Below are positions 1-9,555 of a stretch of 64,000 nucleotides of DNA, piece by piece. How positions within the stretch are numbered: position 1 is the first letter of the stretch; every line of letters begins with the position of its first letter. Both the position numbers and the translations under genes were made by a program. The notes below the pieces were generated by a model. It had not been told where the DNA came from and did not search any database. It saw nothing but the letters and a program-made list of their open reading frames with translations. This stretch comes from an uncultured Thermoguttaceae bacterium. GTDB taxonomy: Bacteria; Planctomycetota; Planctomycetia; Pirellulales; Thermoguttaceae. The DNA lies in assembly GCA_938084835.1 (NCBI GenBank), contig CALKER010000017.1, forward strand, positions 214,949 to 278,948, given 5' to 3'.

Positions 1-1212
1 GTGCCCCGAGCGAAGCGGAAACTGACTACCGCTCAGTACATCGAACAACTGCGGCCGATCGTCGAGCAAGTGAAAGTCCCCGGCGGCATGGCCATGGTGA
101 TGAAGATGCCCGTCAAAGGCATTCGCAGACTCGGGGAGGCAGACATCGAGGTCAAAGTCCGCGGCCAGGAGATGGATATCCTATTTGACCTGGCCCGCCG
201 AATCCAGGGCACGATGAGCGAGCTTGGACATTTCACCAACGTCTATATGTCCATGGACTTGACCAAACCCGAATACCAGGTTCGCCTGGATCGGACCAAG
301 GCGGCCGAATTGGGCGTATCCGCCGTGGACGTGGCCGACACGCTGCGGTCGCTCATCACCGGTGCCGTCGCCACCCTCTATCGCGACGGCCAGGAGTACT
401 ACAACATCCGAGTCATTGTCCCTGAAGAACGCCTGACCTGCCGTGCCGACGTTGAAAATCTGGTCCTGACGTGCGCTCAAAACGAACCCCTGCGTCTCAG
501 GGATATCGCCCGGGTCGAACAGACGGTCGGGCCGGTCGAGATCGTGCGCGAGGACCAGATCAAGCAGGTCATCGTGCGGGGCGACGCGGCGGGCGCCAGC
601 GTCGGCGAGGCGCTGCGGGAATTGAAGACCGCCCTGGAAAAAGTCGATCTGCCGATCGGCTACGAGATCAGCTACGGCGGCCAAGCCCGGATGATGGCCG
701 ACATGAAGCAAAACGTGCTGGCCGTCCTTGCCTTTGCCGTGTTTTTCGCCTTCATCGTGCTCACCGTGCAGTTCAACAGCGTCAAGCTGCCGGCCTTGAT
801 CCTGGGCAGCGTTCCCGTCTGCCTGGCGGGGCTGGTGTTCGCCTTGCATTTGGCCGGATTGCCGCTCGGCGCCACCGTGATCATCGGTACGCTGGTCGTC
901 GTGGCCGCGACCGTCAATGACGGCGTCCTCCTCCTAACCTTCGCCGATGAGCTGCGGCAACGCGACGCCATGCCGCCCGTCACAGCCGTCATCGAGGCCG
1001 CCAAGATCCGCCTCCGTCCGCGGGTGATGACCACCATGACCACAATGGCGGGCTTTTTGCCCTTGGCTTTGAACCTGGAGGAAGGCGGCGACATGCTCCA
1101 ACCCATGGCGGCCGGCGCCATCGGCGGCTTGGCCATGGAAGTGCTCGTTGCCCTGTTCTTTATGCCCTGTCTGTACGTGATATTCGCCCGTGCCCATCCT
1201 TCCAACTCCTAG
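1..1212 (+). CDS. RND-family efflux transporter, C-terminal part (partial at window edge)
   Basis: This is the last ~400 residues of an AcrB/CusA-type inner-membrane RND pump, which exports drugs, metals or other solutes by proton exchange. The first ~230 residues are porter/docking-domain sequence, including a segment like those before TM7 in RND pumps (YEISYGGQARMMADM, ~residues 221-235). About four to five hydrophobic helices follow from ~240 to 395. The reading frame is open at base 1, so the GTG there is very probably internal and the gene starts outside the window. It ends at TAG 1210-1212 with a short hydrophilic tail. No adaptor or outer-membrane partner is visible downstream, so any partner genes would lie upstream. 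The substrate cannot be told. It is a different protein from the RND pump at 50241-53693. Confidence 0.9.
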   Translation: MPRAKRKLTTAQYIEQLRPIVEQVKVPGGMAMVMKMPVKGIRRLGEADIEVKVRGQEMDILFDLARRIQGTMSELGHFTNVYMSMDLTKPEYQVRLDRTKAAELGVSAVDVADTLRSLITGAVATLYRDGQEYYNIRVIVPEERLTCRADVENLVLTCAQNEPLRLRDIARVEQTVGPVEIVREDQIKQVIVRGDAAGASVGEALRELKTALEKVDLPIGYEISYGGQARMMADMKQNVLAVLAFAVFFAFIVLTVQFNSVKLPALILGSVPVCLAGLVFALHLAGLPLGATVIIGTLVVVAATVNDGVLLLTFADELRQRDAMPPVTAVIEAAKIRLRPRVMTTMTTMAGFLPLALNLEEGGDMLQPMAAGAIGGLAMEVLVALFFMPCLYVIFARAHPSNS

Positions 1213-1499
1213 ACATCGCCCCCGCTAGGCAGGAGTAGGCATGGCGCCTGGCGCGGCGCCGTCCCCGAGCGTGGCACCCACGGCGAGCGGACGGTAGCGG
1301 CCTACGCTCGCCCCTCGTCCAAGACGCTCTCGCTGATCCAAAAAGGTATCAAGCCGGCGGTGCAAGGCGGTGGTGAAAGCACGGCAAAAGCGTCGCGCAA
1401 AGGTGAAAGCGTTGTGCCGCTGCTTCTACGTCGAGCTGACGCCAGAAGCTCGTGCTCGCGTGCCATGCTGGAGACGATTATGAACCGCAGATCTGAGAG

Positions 1500-2001
1500 C
1501 GTGTCTTCAAATTGCAAGAAATGAAAAAACCGCTAGTACTCCGTTCTTAACAATTACTGTTCAAAAAACACGCAGCCGCAGCGACGAAGCGCAAGTATCC
1601 CTTAGATTTGACGGATCAGCAGTGGGAAATCATTCGGCCGTGTTTGCCTCCCTCAACCAGTCGCCGGCGTAAGCCGCTTGATCAACGATTGCTCATCGAT
1701 GCCATTTTTTACGTGCTGCGAATGGCCCGCCAGTGGCGGATGCTGCCGAAGGACTTTCCCAACTAAAAGTCAGTGTACACGGCGTTCTGGCGGTGGGAGA
1801 AACTGGGCCTTTAGAAGTAGTGGATGATGCCCTGCGCGAACAGCTCCGCCGGCAGGCGGGGAAAGAGCCCATGCCAACGGTGGCGGCAGAGCAAAGATTA
1901 CGAACGAAAGCCCGAGACGAGCGAAACGCTGATCACCATCAGTATGGTCGCCCTCATGCTACGCTGCCTCGCCAAGGCCGATAACGCAATTTGAAGACAC
2001 G
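1500..2001. mobile_element. Collapsed IS5-like insertion sequence with perfect terminal inverted repeats
   Basis: A 16-bp perfect inverted repeat (CGTGTCTTCAAATTGC at 1500-1515, its complement at 1986-2001) bounds 502 bp. Inside are two ends of an IS5-type DDE transposase: the N-terminal DUF4096-like part (~1580-1800, with YPLDLTDQQWEIIRP and FYVLRMARQWRMLPKDFP) and the typical C-terminal end (YERKPETSETLI, then MLRCLAKA, ~1895-1980) in another frame. The catalytic middle is missing and there is a stop right after MLPKDFPN. I read this as an internal deletion derivative that could only move if a related transposase acted in trans. No clear target-site duplication was found. Confidence 0.8.
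1573..1985 (+). pseudogene. IS5-family transposase remnant
   Basis: The 5' part encodes an IS5-type transposase N-terminus that breaks at a TAA at ~1764 where the family continues P-W-S-T-V-Y; after the stop the frame still reads KSVYTAFWRWEKLGL. The C-terminal ~25 residues reappear at ~1895-1980 in a shifted frame. An intact transposase of this type is ~250-280 residues; only ~100 remain here and the DDE core is lost. It is not functional. Confidence 0.75.
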
Positions 2002-4277
2002 TTGTGAGGAAGCGGGCCGGGCTGTACTCCTGATCACCGTTCGCCGATGTTGCAAGACCCCTCCCAAGACACCGCGCAAATCCGATAATTCGAAAACAAT
2101 GCGTCTGCTGGGCATGCACATCGACTCCGGACATCGGGGCTTAAGGTTGGGCACGTGAGGCGTCCCTCGGTAGCGATGGGGCCCAGAATGCTGAACCCGC
2201 TTTGAAATTGTGCAAGCAATAACCGCACGATTCCGTCGAGGGCGTCTTAATTCGAGTGTCGCAAAAATTGATAAGAAATCCGGCTTAAGAGCGCGAAATG
2301 AGAAAACTATTGTGTTGCCACCGAGACTTCTTGGGCTTCGTTCTGGCAGCACTCGCGGCACATGACCTTGCCTTCACTGGCATCAGCCGCTTTACGACGT
2401 GATCATTGCCGCGCCTACGACCGTCACAGGTGTTGATATGGCAGTAGGATTGCCCCTTGAATAAGGTATTTTTCGCGGGAATGATGGTGAGCGACAGATA
2501 CGCGGCGAGAACTCCGTCGGGGCGGAAGGGACGATCTGCTCGTCGCCCTTGCGCGACGTTAGAATCGTCATGGGCGAGACGGCCACTTCATCCCGCAGGA
2601 TCGGCAAAACCGCTTCCACGCGGGACACCGATTCTTTCGGCACAAGTGGTCTTTTGAAAAACCGGCGTCAAATGACAAACGGTCATGCTTCGCCGCGAGA
2701 AAGAGCTCGTTACCACCGCTTCCCCTAAACTTAGCGGCCTGGGCAGAAACCGTCGCCGCCGGACAACATTCCCAACAAGCGTAGCTTTGGGGGCTCCTCG
2801 GGCAACAATTTGCCGGCTGCAACGATGGTTTAAATCCCGTTGTGGTTCAGCTCCTCCGCTGCACGCCGCTCCATCCCTCGGCAAATCGCCGCTCGGCACT
2901 CCTGGAGGGCCGCAACAGACGTAAGCGTGGTGCCGCTGCCCGGCACGACGGTGATCGTCGCCCTCTTTGCACTGGCCGCGTATGTGGGGCCTGAAAACAT
3001 TCTCCCGCAGGGACCGGTTGAGAATCCCTCCGCCCCTCACCTCCAAGACGAGAAAGAATCGACTCCGACCGAAATGGTGGGAGATGTTATTACCATCCCA
3101 AGAAGCCACCGCCAATTTCCTATGTCCACCTCCTAAATTGGGGACGCTCTGCAGCCGCGACGACTTGCTTGGCAACAACCAATGCCGCTGCCGACACGTT
3201 TATTCCGGGATGGAGCGGGCGTGTTACGTCGGCCCCGGTCAAACGGACGAAGTTCTGTTCCAAGGCCGCCGGCTGCCCGTTCACGCACAGCTCGAACTCA
3301 TTTGCGCCCGTAACGAGTATGTGGGCGGAAAAGACCTTGGATCCCTGGGAGATAGTAAACACGCGTCGGAAGGACTGCTCACCCGCAGGGCCGGCGGAGG
3401 CGGTCACCCTCCTTAGGGGAACGCGGGTAGGCAAAAAGAACAAAAGTCGAGGGGACAGTGTGGCGACGTGATGGAGGGCGTTGCCACATGTGGTGGCTTT
3501 TGTTCCCCCCGGCTGGGTGAATGGGCCATCAAGGGGGAAGGTCAGACATCCAGTAGGCATAATCTGCCAACTCTGTGGGCAAGTGAGCTACCTTTTTTGG
3601 CATAATCGGGTTTGCGTTTGAGCCTGGAGTATTCCTTGGCGACGTCGATCTCTCTTCATGAAGTCGGGCCTGGCGGATTCGATTGCGGTTTGGTGGCCCA
3701 GAGTCCGATGGCGAGCGCTGTTCCACCTCCGCCGTGTGTGGAAGTGAGAAGCGATAGTCAGCTGCGGCTCCACAGCTATGGCGTCGGGATCGACTGTCCC
3801 TCGAAATTCGTCCAAGTGTGTTCTCGACAGGCGCAGCGGGGAAGTCCAGCGTCTCGACCGGGAATTTAAGACCACGTGGAGCGATCTCGGTCGGGCCGAC
3901 AACTGGATCAAAAGCCTTTTAGGAAAAAAACCCTATCGGTACTTGCTGGAATCGGTCGGCTACTATCACCGACCGGTAGTGTTGAGGCTGGGGCCTAAGC
4001 CCCCAGTGCGACAAAAGGATGTGCTTAACGGCACTGCGATCACACGGCATTCGACCGAAGAACGCTCGATCAGCATGATGTGCGGATGAGCACAAACCGC
4101 ACAGCCCGCCGGGCGCGATGGCCTCATGGCACTGCCGATGCTCCTGCCAAAGCTAAGTTGGCCGGGAACACCGTGTTAGATCGCCGCCCATGGGTTTATA
4201 ATAGGGCCGAGTCACCACTTGTTAAGTCGGTCGGTGGATTTCTTGAGTTTCTGAACTAATGTTGCGGAGGCCCGCCG
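2002..4277. other. Long stretch with no supportable intact gene
   Basis: About 2.3 kb after the IS remnant. Open frames exist on both strands but overlap each other, lack ribosome binding sites and do not resemble known families, except for the fragment at 3168-3380 listed separately. A TATAAT-like hexamer near 4197-4202 could be the -10 element of the phosphatase promoter; I see no good -35 partner. Confidence 0.5.
3168..3380 (-). pseudogene. Fragment resembling a beta-sandwich sugar-binding-type domain
   Basis: On the minus strand ~70 residues read like the beta-sandwich modules found in exported planctomycete proteins and alpha-L-rhamnosidase-type enzymes: SFRRVFTI, then NEFELCVNGQ, then DVTRPLHPGINV. 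That is the pattern FRR.F......A...I.....F....NG......DVT..L.PG.NV. No start codon, signal sequence or following domain can be found in frame, so it looks like the relic of a larger exported protein. The family assignment rests on the pattern only. Confidence 0.35.
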
Positions 4278-5771
4278 ATGAGGCGCAGACACTATTATGA
4301 AGTACCATTCGCGGCCATGCTCTTGAGCTGGACTTTTGGCCTAACGGCTCAATCACAAGAAAACCCAGAACATCAGCGGTTAAGCCGTGGGGATCTGGCC
4401 ACCAGCCTCGAAATATTTAATCTGTGGGGCGAACAACCTGCGGAAAAACAGGAGATCATCAAGATTGCATATGAGTTTCTCCAGTCACGTCCCCGGGGCA
4501 CAATCGCCGAGCTGATAGAGCAGGACGAGTTTCGGCGCGTTTGCCGGGAAGCGGGGCTAACCCATCTTGGTGGCCCCATGTTGGGCTGCCTCACTCCAAA
4601 TGGGGTCACCGTTTGGCTCCGCACGCTGGGCCCTGCTCAAGTGAGTGTGGAAGTTCCCTTAGACGGCGACCTTCGACGGTTCGGGCCGGTATCATCAACA
4701 CAGGAAACGGACTTCACCGCGGTTGTGCCAATCACGGACCTTCCTCCGGGACGGGTTCTGCCGTATCGTGTCCTAATTGACGGCAAGCTCGCCCGCATCC
4801 CTGAAAACGCCGTCATCCGAACACTTCCCGAAGATCCGAGAAAACTTCGGATTGCTTTTGGAAGCTGCATGCATCGGTGGGGGCTAGGCAATCCGCGGCT
4901 CAGCGCCCAAGTTCGAAGCCGCCAGCCTGTGGCCCTCTTGTTGATCGGCGATACGGCAGTTCAAGATCGGGATAACCACCTTGGCCTGCATCGCCTAGAT
5001 TACCTTGTTCGTGATCTGACACCGGCCTGGCAACAATTGGTGGCCGAGATTCCGGTGTATGTAACCTGGGACGATCACGACTACTTTAATAATGACAAAT
5101 GGGGCCTGCCAAAGGGCTTTTCGGAAGACGACCGCCTGGGCGTATGGGAGGTCTTTCGCCAATGCTGGAATAACCCATCGTATGGCCTGGGCGTCGGTCG
5201 CGGCGGTGTCTTTTTGGACGCCAGGATTGGCCCTTGCGATATCATCATGACCGACAACCGGTTTTTCCGCAAGAAAGGAAACTTTTTGGGAAAGGAACAA
5301 ATGGTGTGGCTCAAGAGGCGGTTGCTGGCAGCCAAGGGGCCTTTCATTATCCTTTCTTGCGGTACCATGTGGAGCGACTATGTCTCCAACGGAAAGGATT
5401 CTTGGGGTGTTTTTGATCCGCAAGGTCGAGAAGAAATCTTCCGCCTGATCGAAGAGAATCGCATCGGTGGCGTGTTGCTGATTTCTGGTGATCGACACGG
5501 AGCACGCGGATTCACAATCCCGCGGCCTAATGGATTCCATTTCTACGAATTTGAAGGCGCCAGCCTGGGTGGTCGCAGTGGACCGCCTGTCCAGCAACCC
5601 GATTGGACAACACAACTGTATGGAATCTCAGGCGAGTACGCCTTCAGTGAATTTGAATTCGATGCGACCAAGCCTGACCCTGAAGTGACGTTTCGGCTGT
5701 TCAGTGAAACGGGAAAGCTCCTTCATGAACTAACCCTACCCCGTAGTCGATTATTGCCCCCCGCGGGATGA
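4278..5771 (+). CDS. PhoD-like metallophosphatase, exported
   Basis: This 497-residue protein belongs to the PhoD-like alkaline phosphatase/phosphodiesterase group, which hydrolyses phosphomonoesters or diesters outside the cytoplasm using metal ions. A hydrophobic segment at ~10-24 is a likely signal peptide. A PhoD N-terminal beta domain lies at ~98-185 (GPMLGCLTPNGVTVWLRT). The catalytic domain follows with FGSC (194-197), GDT (224-226), WDDHDY (264-269), NND (271-273) and SGDRH (403-407), all expected metal-site motifs. The usual GDQIY motif is altered to GDTAV. The ATG at 4278 has GGAGG 8 bases upstream. An ~70-residue helical insert between signal peptide and PhoD_N is unusual. It stands alone, so phosphate starvation control cannot be judged. 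Confidence 0.88.
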   Translation: MRRRHYYEVPFAAMLLSWTFGLTAQSQENPEHQRLSRGDLATSLEIFNLWGEQPAEKQEIIKIAYEFLQSRPRGTIAELIEQDEFRRVCREAGLTHLGGPMLGCLTPNGVTVWLRTLGPAQVSVEVPLDGDLRRFGPVSSTQETDFTAVVPITDLPPGRVLPYRVLIDGKLARIPENAVIRTLPEDPRKLRIAFGSCMHRWGLGNPRLSAQVRSRQPVALLLIGDTAVQDRDNHLGLHRLDYLVRDLTPAWQQLVAEIPVYVTWDDHDYFNNDKWGLPKGFSEDDRLGVWEVFRQCWNNPSYGLGVGRGGVFLDARIGPCDIIMTDNRFFRKKGNFLGKEQMVWLKRRLLAAKGPFIILSCGTMWSDYVSNGKDSWGVFDPQGREEIFRLIEENRIGGVLLISGDRHGARGFTIPRPNGFHFYEFEGASLGGRSGPPVQQPDWTTQLYGISGEYAFSEFEFDATKPDPEVTFRLFSETGKLLHELTLPRSRLLPPAG

Positions 5772-6109
5772 GGCTTTGCAGGACCCTTTACCCCTTCAAT
5801 GAGCGCGTGGCTGTTTCTGTAAACGTGTGGCCGTGCTGAGATATTCGATTGTTGCGGCAAGTGAAGTGCAAAAAGACTCGGCTGACTTCTCCGCACGCGG
5901 AGCCTAGGAATAGGTAACGACCCAAAATATCTGCCGGCTGGCCATCGCAGGCTCACAAGTCGGGGTGTTGCCGGACAAGGAACTAACCACTACCAAACGG
6001 TCTGACCCGTCCCGGATACGACGGTAATCGCAAGATTTGCCCGTGGCGCGAATTGTGCAAATTTGAGAAAGCAGCTGAATTAGCCACGTGATTTTTGCTA
6101 TTCTCAGCG

Positions 6110-6182
6110 TGCCCCCGTAGGACTCGAACGTGCAGCCTTCCCTCCCGTAAACCGACGCTTGATTCAATTGAGCCAGAGGCGC
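6110..6182 (-). pseudogene. Degenerate tRNA-Arg(ACG)-like sequence
   Basis: Read on the minus strand, these 73 bases align end to end with a tRNA: GCGCCTC acceptor strand, GGCTCAATTG D-arm, a seven-base loop TTACGGG with anticodon ACG, GTTCGAGTCC T-loop and GGGGGC acceptor 3' strand. Every stem has mismatches: about 5 of 7 acceptor pairs, 3 of 4 D pairs, 3 of 5 anticodon pairs and 3 of 5 T pairs. No CCA is encoded. I therefore call it a tRNA pseudogene rather than a working tRNA; a tRNA-derived integration scar is the other possibility. Confidence 0.55.
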
Positions 6183-6379
6183 TTGAGGGGAATCATTCCA
6201 CACAGGCCGACGAAATATCCGTATAATCCGGAACCTGAACGGCCAAAGCAGTTGTGACTCTTGTCCCGGCTTTTCATTGCCTCGTCCCCGGTCCTTATGT
6301 AATTGGAGGATTGTCCCGCCTGACCGTCGGACAGAATAACAGACTGGATGAAAGAATAACGGGACAGAGCACAGGAGAA

Positions 6380-6440
6380 CAGACTGTGCCACAGAAATGA
6401 CAGATTACTGGAGAAGATGACAGACTGTCGCACAGGATGA
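6380..6440. repeat. Three consecutive ~20-bp degenerate tandem repeats
   Basis: Units 6380-6400, 6401-6420 and 6421-6440 all begin CAGA-T and end GATGA or AATGA (for example CAGACTGTCGCACAGGATGA). A further related piece, CAGACTGGATGA, lies at 6340-6351. No protein repeat is implied. Confidence 0.5.
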
Positions 6441-6593
6441 CCAACGGTCTGTCAGTACAATCTGTTAGACGAGAGGTTAGTATGGTTATAGTTTGTATGT
6501 CTGGAGAATTCACGAATAAACTGGGGTTCAGGGGGAAACAGCGGAGTCAAAAGGGCAGCGTACTGGTTGGGTTAAGGGAAGCGGGGCTGGGAG

Positions 6594-7067
6594 GTGGGAG
6601 CAATCGCGGTGATCCTGGTGATCGGAGTGCTGGGGCTGGTGATTGTGTGGGGTCCGCGGGGGCAACAAACCGCCCGGAACACCTTTACCAGACCGGCTGC
6701 CAACACGGCAAGCCACAAGGAGCAAACCAAACAGGCCGAACCAGTGGATCGAAATCAGCGACTACCATCTCCGGAATTTACTCCCTCGGAAGAGGAAGCG
6801 TGCTAGAGAGTGCCAAAAAACTCCCCAAAAATGCCGTGAAGTGGCTTACAAGGTTGAAGTGAACCGGTCAATCTTGGTGTTCCCGTCAACACAGAGTACG
6901 ACGCATGTTTTTGTTACCTATCGACCGACGGGCTGATCTTTTTGTTTGACTCCGATAAACCGGGGGCCAACGGGGCCGGGACATTTAAAGTGATAGCAGG
7001 CGCCGACCAACGAGCCTTTTGGCCCGCCGGTCAACTTGAGACCGCCGATCAACAGGGCAGCTGCTGA
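6594..7067 (+). pseudogene. Frame-broken single-pass membrane protein relic
   Basis: From a GTG at 6594 the frame gives one hydrophobic helix (AIAVILVIGVLGLVIVWG) and a Thr/Ala-rich stretch, ending at 6803-6806. Protein-like sequence then continues in other frames, including IEISDYHLRNLL at ~6740-6780 and FLFDSDKPGANGAGTFKVIA from ~6940 to a TGA at ~7067. The pattern suggests a small membrane-anchored protein with at least one frameshift. I do not recognise the family. Confidence 0.3.
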
Positions 7068-8325
7068 GTTTCATCCCTTCCTTTCGGCCGAGGGGCTTGC
7101 CCTTGTTTATACCGAGGCTGTAACCATTCCCGCCCCTTAAGCAGACATTACCCTTCGAGGCCACAAGAAGAACTGGCCACTGCTGCCTTTCATAGAGCCC
7201 AAGAGCGTGGTAGGAAAGTTGCTTACGACTAACGGCCGGAACATTACTATCCAAAGATTAGCCATCGTCAATTGAGGAGCACCGGGGCACACACCAATCG
7301 CAATCAGGGCAGACGGTGAGGAGCCTACTGTCGATCATCTGTTTGTGTATGGCAGGATGCTTGGGTGGGCTGAAGACATGGAAATAAGGTCAACGATTAT
7401 ACTAGGGGCCATCGATCTTGTACAAATGGCTAAGACGACAAATCCTTTTCCGGTCGGTCATTGACGCGGAGTTTGTTTCAAATCATTCCAATACAGTGTG
7501 CTCACTGACGTAGACGTATGCGAAGGTTGCTCATTGGCTTTCAGAGATAGTACCATCGGAAATTTTACGAATCCCGGCTGTCATCCGGGGGCCCGGACGG
7601 ACCATTCTGAGACATGGAACAATCTCTCCGGATGTTGAGCGTGGGCCAAGATGTATCCCGGGCAACCCAAAGTTTTGGGGACCCAAAGAGTTTGAGTTTT
7701 CGGCTTCGGCAGGGGGGCTCGGCCATCGAAAAGGCCTCCAACGCCGGGGACACGGGCGTGCGGTGGACGCCGGAGATGATCAAGATGACCAACGTGGGCT
7801 TAGAACTCCGCCGCAAAGGACTAATTAAGTTTTAGGAGTCTGGGTTTATTTTGGCAGCGGAGGTGGGAGGATGCGGGCCTCTCTTTATCTCTGGTATGCT
7901 GATTCGTTCTGCGCGTGGATAAAATCGTCAGTGGGTGGCCAAAAACTCGTTCAAAGCTTTGCAGGAGCGCGCAAAGGATGGATAGCCCATATGGAACGCG
8001 GTTAGGGGATTTTTGCGGCTGCAACCCTTATACGGTTGCGCTTTCTACCCCGAGAACCGGTGAATCTCCGGCTGAAGTTATGGCTTTAGCTCGTTCGCGA
8101 AGCAGCTTTTTCCCACGAGCTCAACGGGACACGTTCCCTTGGAGGCCGGAAGTGTGTCTTGTGTTTTGGCTTTCGCGCGCCCTTCCGCTGTCTTTGCGAT
8201 AAGCTCGGTTAGCAGGTGAGTTCCCCAAGGGAAGTGTAAAGCTTGGGAGACTATGCCACGGCCGAATTAAAATCGCCAGCCGGTAAAGCCGCGGTGCCAA
8301 ACCCATCTGCAAGGCAATCAATTCC

Positions 8326-8943
8326 GTGACGGTGAGCATGAAAGGCAGGCGAAGGCTAGCCACTGTTGAGTTCTTGAAGCATGTAGACGTTGTCCGAGCT
8401 TCCTGTGCGCAGACCGCCATTGGTTGGGTTGCAGTGGCGGTGGCCGAAGAATTTGTTGTTGGGGTTTCGCTGGGGAATCGCTCCCATACCCGAGCGCAGG
8501 AGAGGTTGGAGGAAACTTTGTTCACTTTGTGGAAACCCCACATAAAACTTGTGTGGATTCCAAGCCACCCTTACGTTGGTCAAATTCGACGGTATTTGGA
8601 GGAACCAGGGGTAAACCTGTCACGCATCTCGGTTGCCGTACCTTTTTCGTCCGCATTTTGTCTGAGAGTTTACCGGCGGCTTCGGCACACGGTGCCTGGC
8701 CAAGTTATCACCTATGGAGAGCTTGCCAAAGAGGCTGGGATTCCTCGTGCAGCCCGAGCAGTGGGTACGTGGATGCGGAGAAACCCGGCTCCTATCGTGA
8801 TCCCTTGTCACCGTGTGATTCGGTCGGACGGCACAGTGGGTTCCTATTCGGGGGGGGCGACCCTCAAAAGAATGCTACTCGAGTTAGAAATGAGGTGGGT
8901 ACTGACTCATCATGAAAGCCCCATCAACCCCCACGGCACCTAA
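8326..8943 (+). CDS. Methylated-DNA-protein-cysteine methyltransferase (Ogt/AGT type)
   Basis: This 205-residue protein repairs O6-alkylguanine by moving the alkyl group to its own cysteine. The C-terminal DNA-binding domain has YGELAKEAG (130-138), the ARAVG arginine-finger region (143-147) and the active-site motif IPCHRV with Cys161, followed by SYSGG as in the family. The N-terminal ~100 residues are divergent and probably form the usual ribonuclease-like fold. The start is GTG 8326 or ATG 8338; neither has a strong ribosome binding site. It is monocistronic. There is no fused Ada regulatory domain, so it is not the adaptive-response regulator. Confidence 0.88.
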   Translation: MTVSMKGRRRLATVEFLKHVDVVRASCAQTAIGWVAVAVAEEFVVGVSLGNRSHTRAQERLEETLFTLWKPHIKLVWIPSHPYVGQIRRYLEEPGVNLSRISVAVPFSSAFCLRVYRRLRHTVPGQVITYGELAKEAGIPRAARAVGTWMRRNPAPIVIPCHRVIRSDGTVGSYSGGATLKRMLLELEMRWVLTHHESPINPHGT

Positions 8944-9555
8944 GCACACTTCGAGGTCTGCCCGGCGGAGATTGGCGGGATCTCACGAGCACCGGAGGGA
9001 CAATTTGGCGAGATGAGATCCGCAGGTCCACCTTTTCGGCACGGTGGCGCCGCATAGCTCGTTCCGTTTTGCTTCGCCACAGCCGGGGGCGTAACTCGGC
9101 AAAGATGGAAATTGATCGCCACAACTTGCCCCGGTGCCTCCGCGCCAGGTGCTGGTGGCCAATCTCGCCAACAGGATTAAGATGTACGGGGAAATTACAT
9201 CATGGAACCTAATCCCAATGGAGCGGGGTAAAAACAGGACCAGTATATAGGGAGGTTACCGCCTTTTTCGAGGTATTTGAGCTGTTGACCACTCTTGAGG
9301 AGCTCAGGAAGATAGCCGCGGATCAAATCGGGCATGATGGGCAAAACACGGTGGGTGCGACGTGATATGCTCCGCTAAAGTCCTTCCGTGCCGTGCGTAA
9401 GTCTTTTTCTTCGGGGGGATTTGTCCCGCTCGATTTGAGGGTGGGGTTTAGGCGGAAAGCTGGTTCAGCTACTTTGCGGAGCGGCACCTTTGGAAACATT
9501 CCTAGGAAGTCGGTCACTTTAACCTCGGGGCCAATAACCGTCGGACGAAAGAACG
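8944..9555. other. Intergenic region with a possible frameshifted relic
   Basis: About 610 bp. On the minus strand an open frame (9517-9323) ends with VFCPSCPI, and an overlapping frame (9335-9195) starts MPDLIRGYLPELLKSG and ends in an aromatic-rich tail (PIYWSCFYPAPLG). Together they could be one small gene with a single frameshift; I do not recognise it. Nothing else is visible. Confidence 0.3.

Larger units (their letters stand above)
5772..8325. other. Long region with relics and repeats, no intact gene
   Basis: About 2.55 kb. It holds the tRNA-Arg-like sequence (6110-6182), a set of ~20-bp repeats (6380-6440) and a frame-broken membrane protein relic (6594-7067), each listed separately. 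An inverted repeat GCAACC/GGTTGC with a 7-base loop lies at 8021-8039. The rest shows nothing I can support. Confidence 0.5.

Noticed and set aside
1302-1517. 71-codon frame on the minus strand that starts inside the IS end
   Set aside because: The start lies in the terminal repeat and the product is unlike known proteins.
6380-6440. Possible CRISPR array
   Set aside because: Units are adjacent without spacers, only three in number and degenerate, and no cas gene is nearby.
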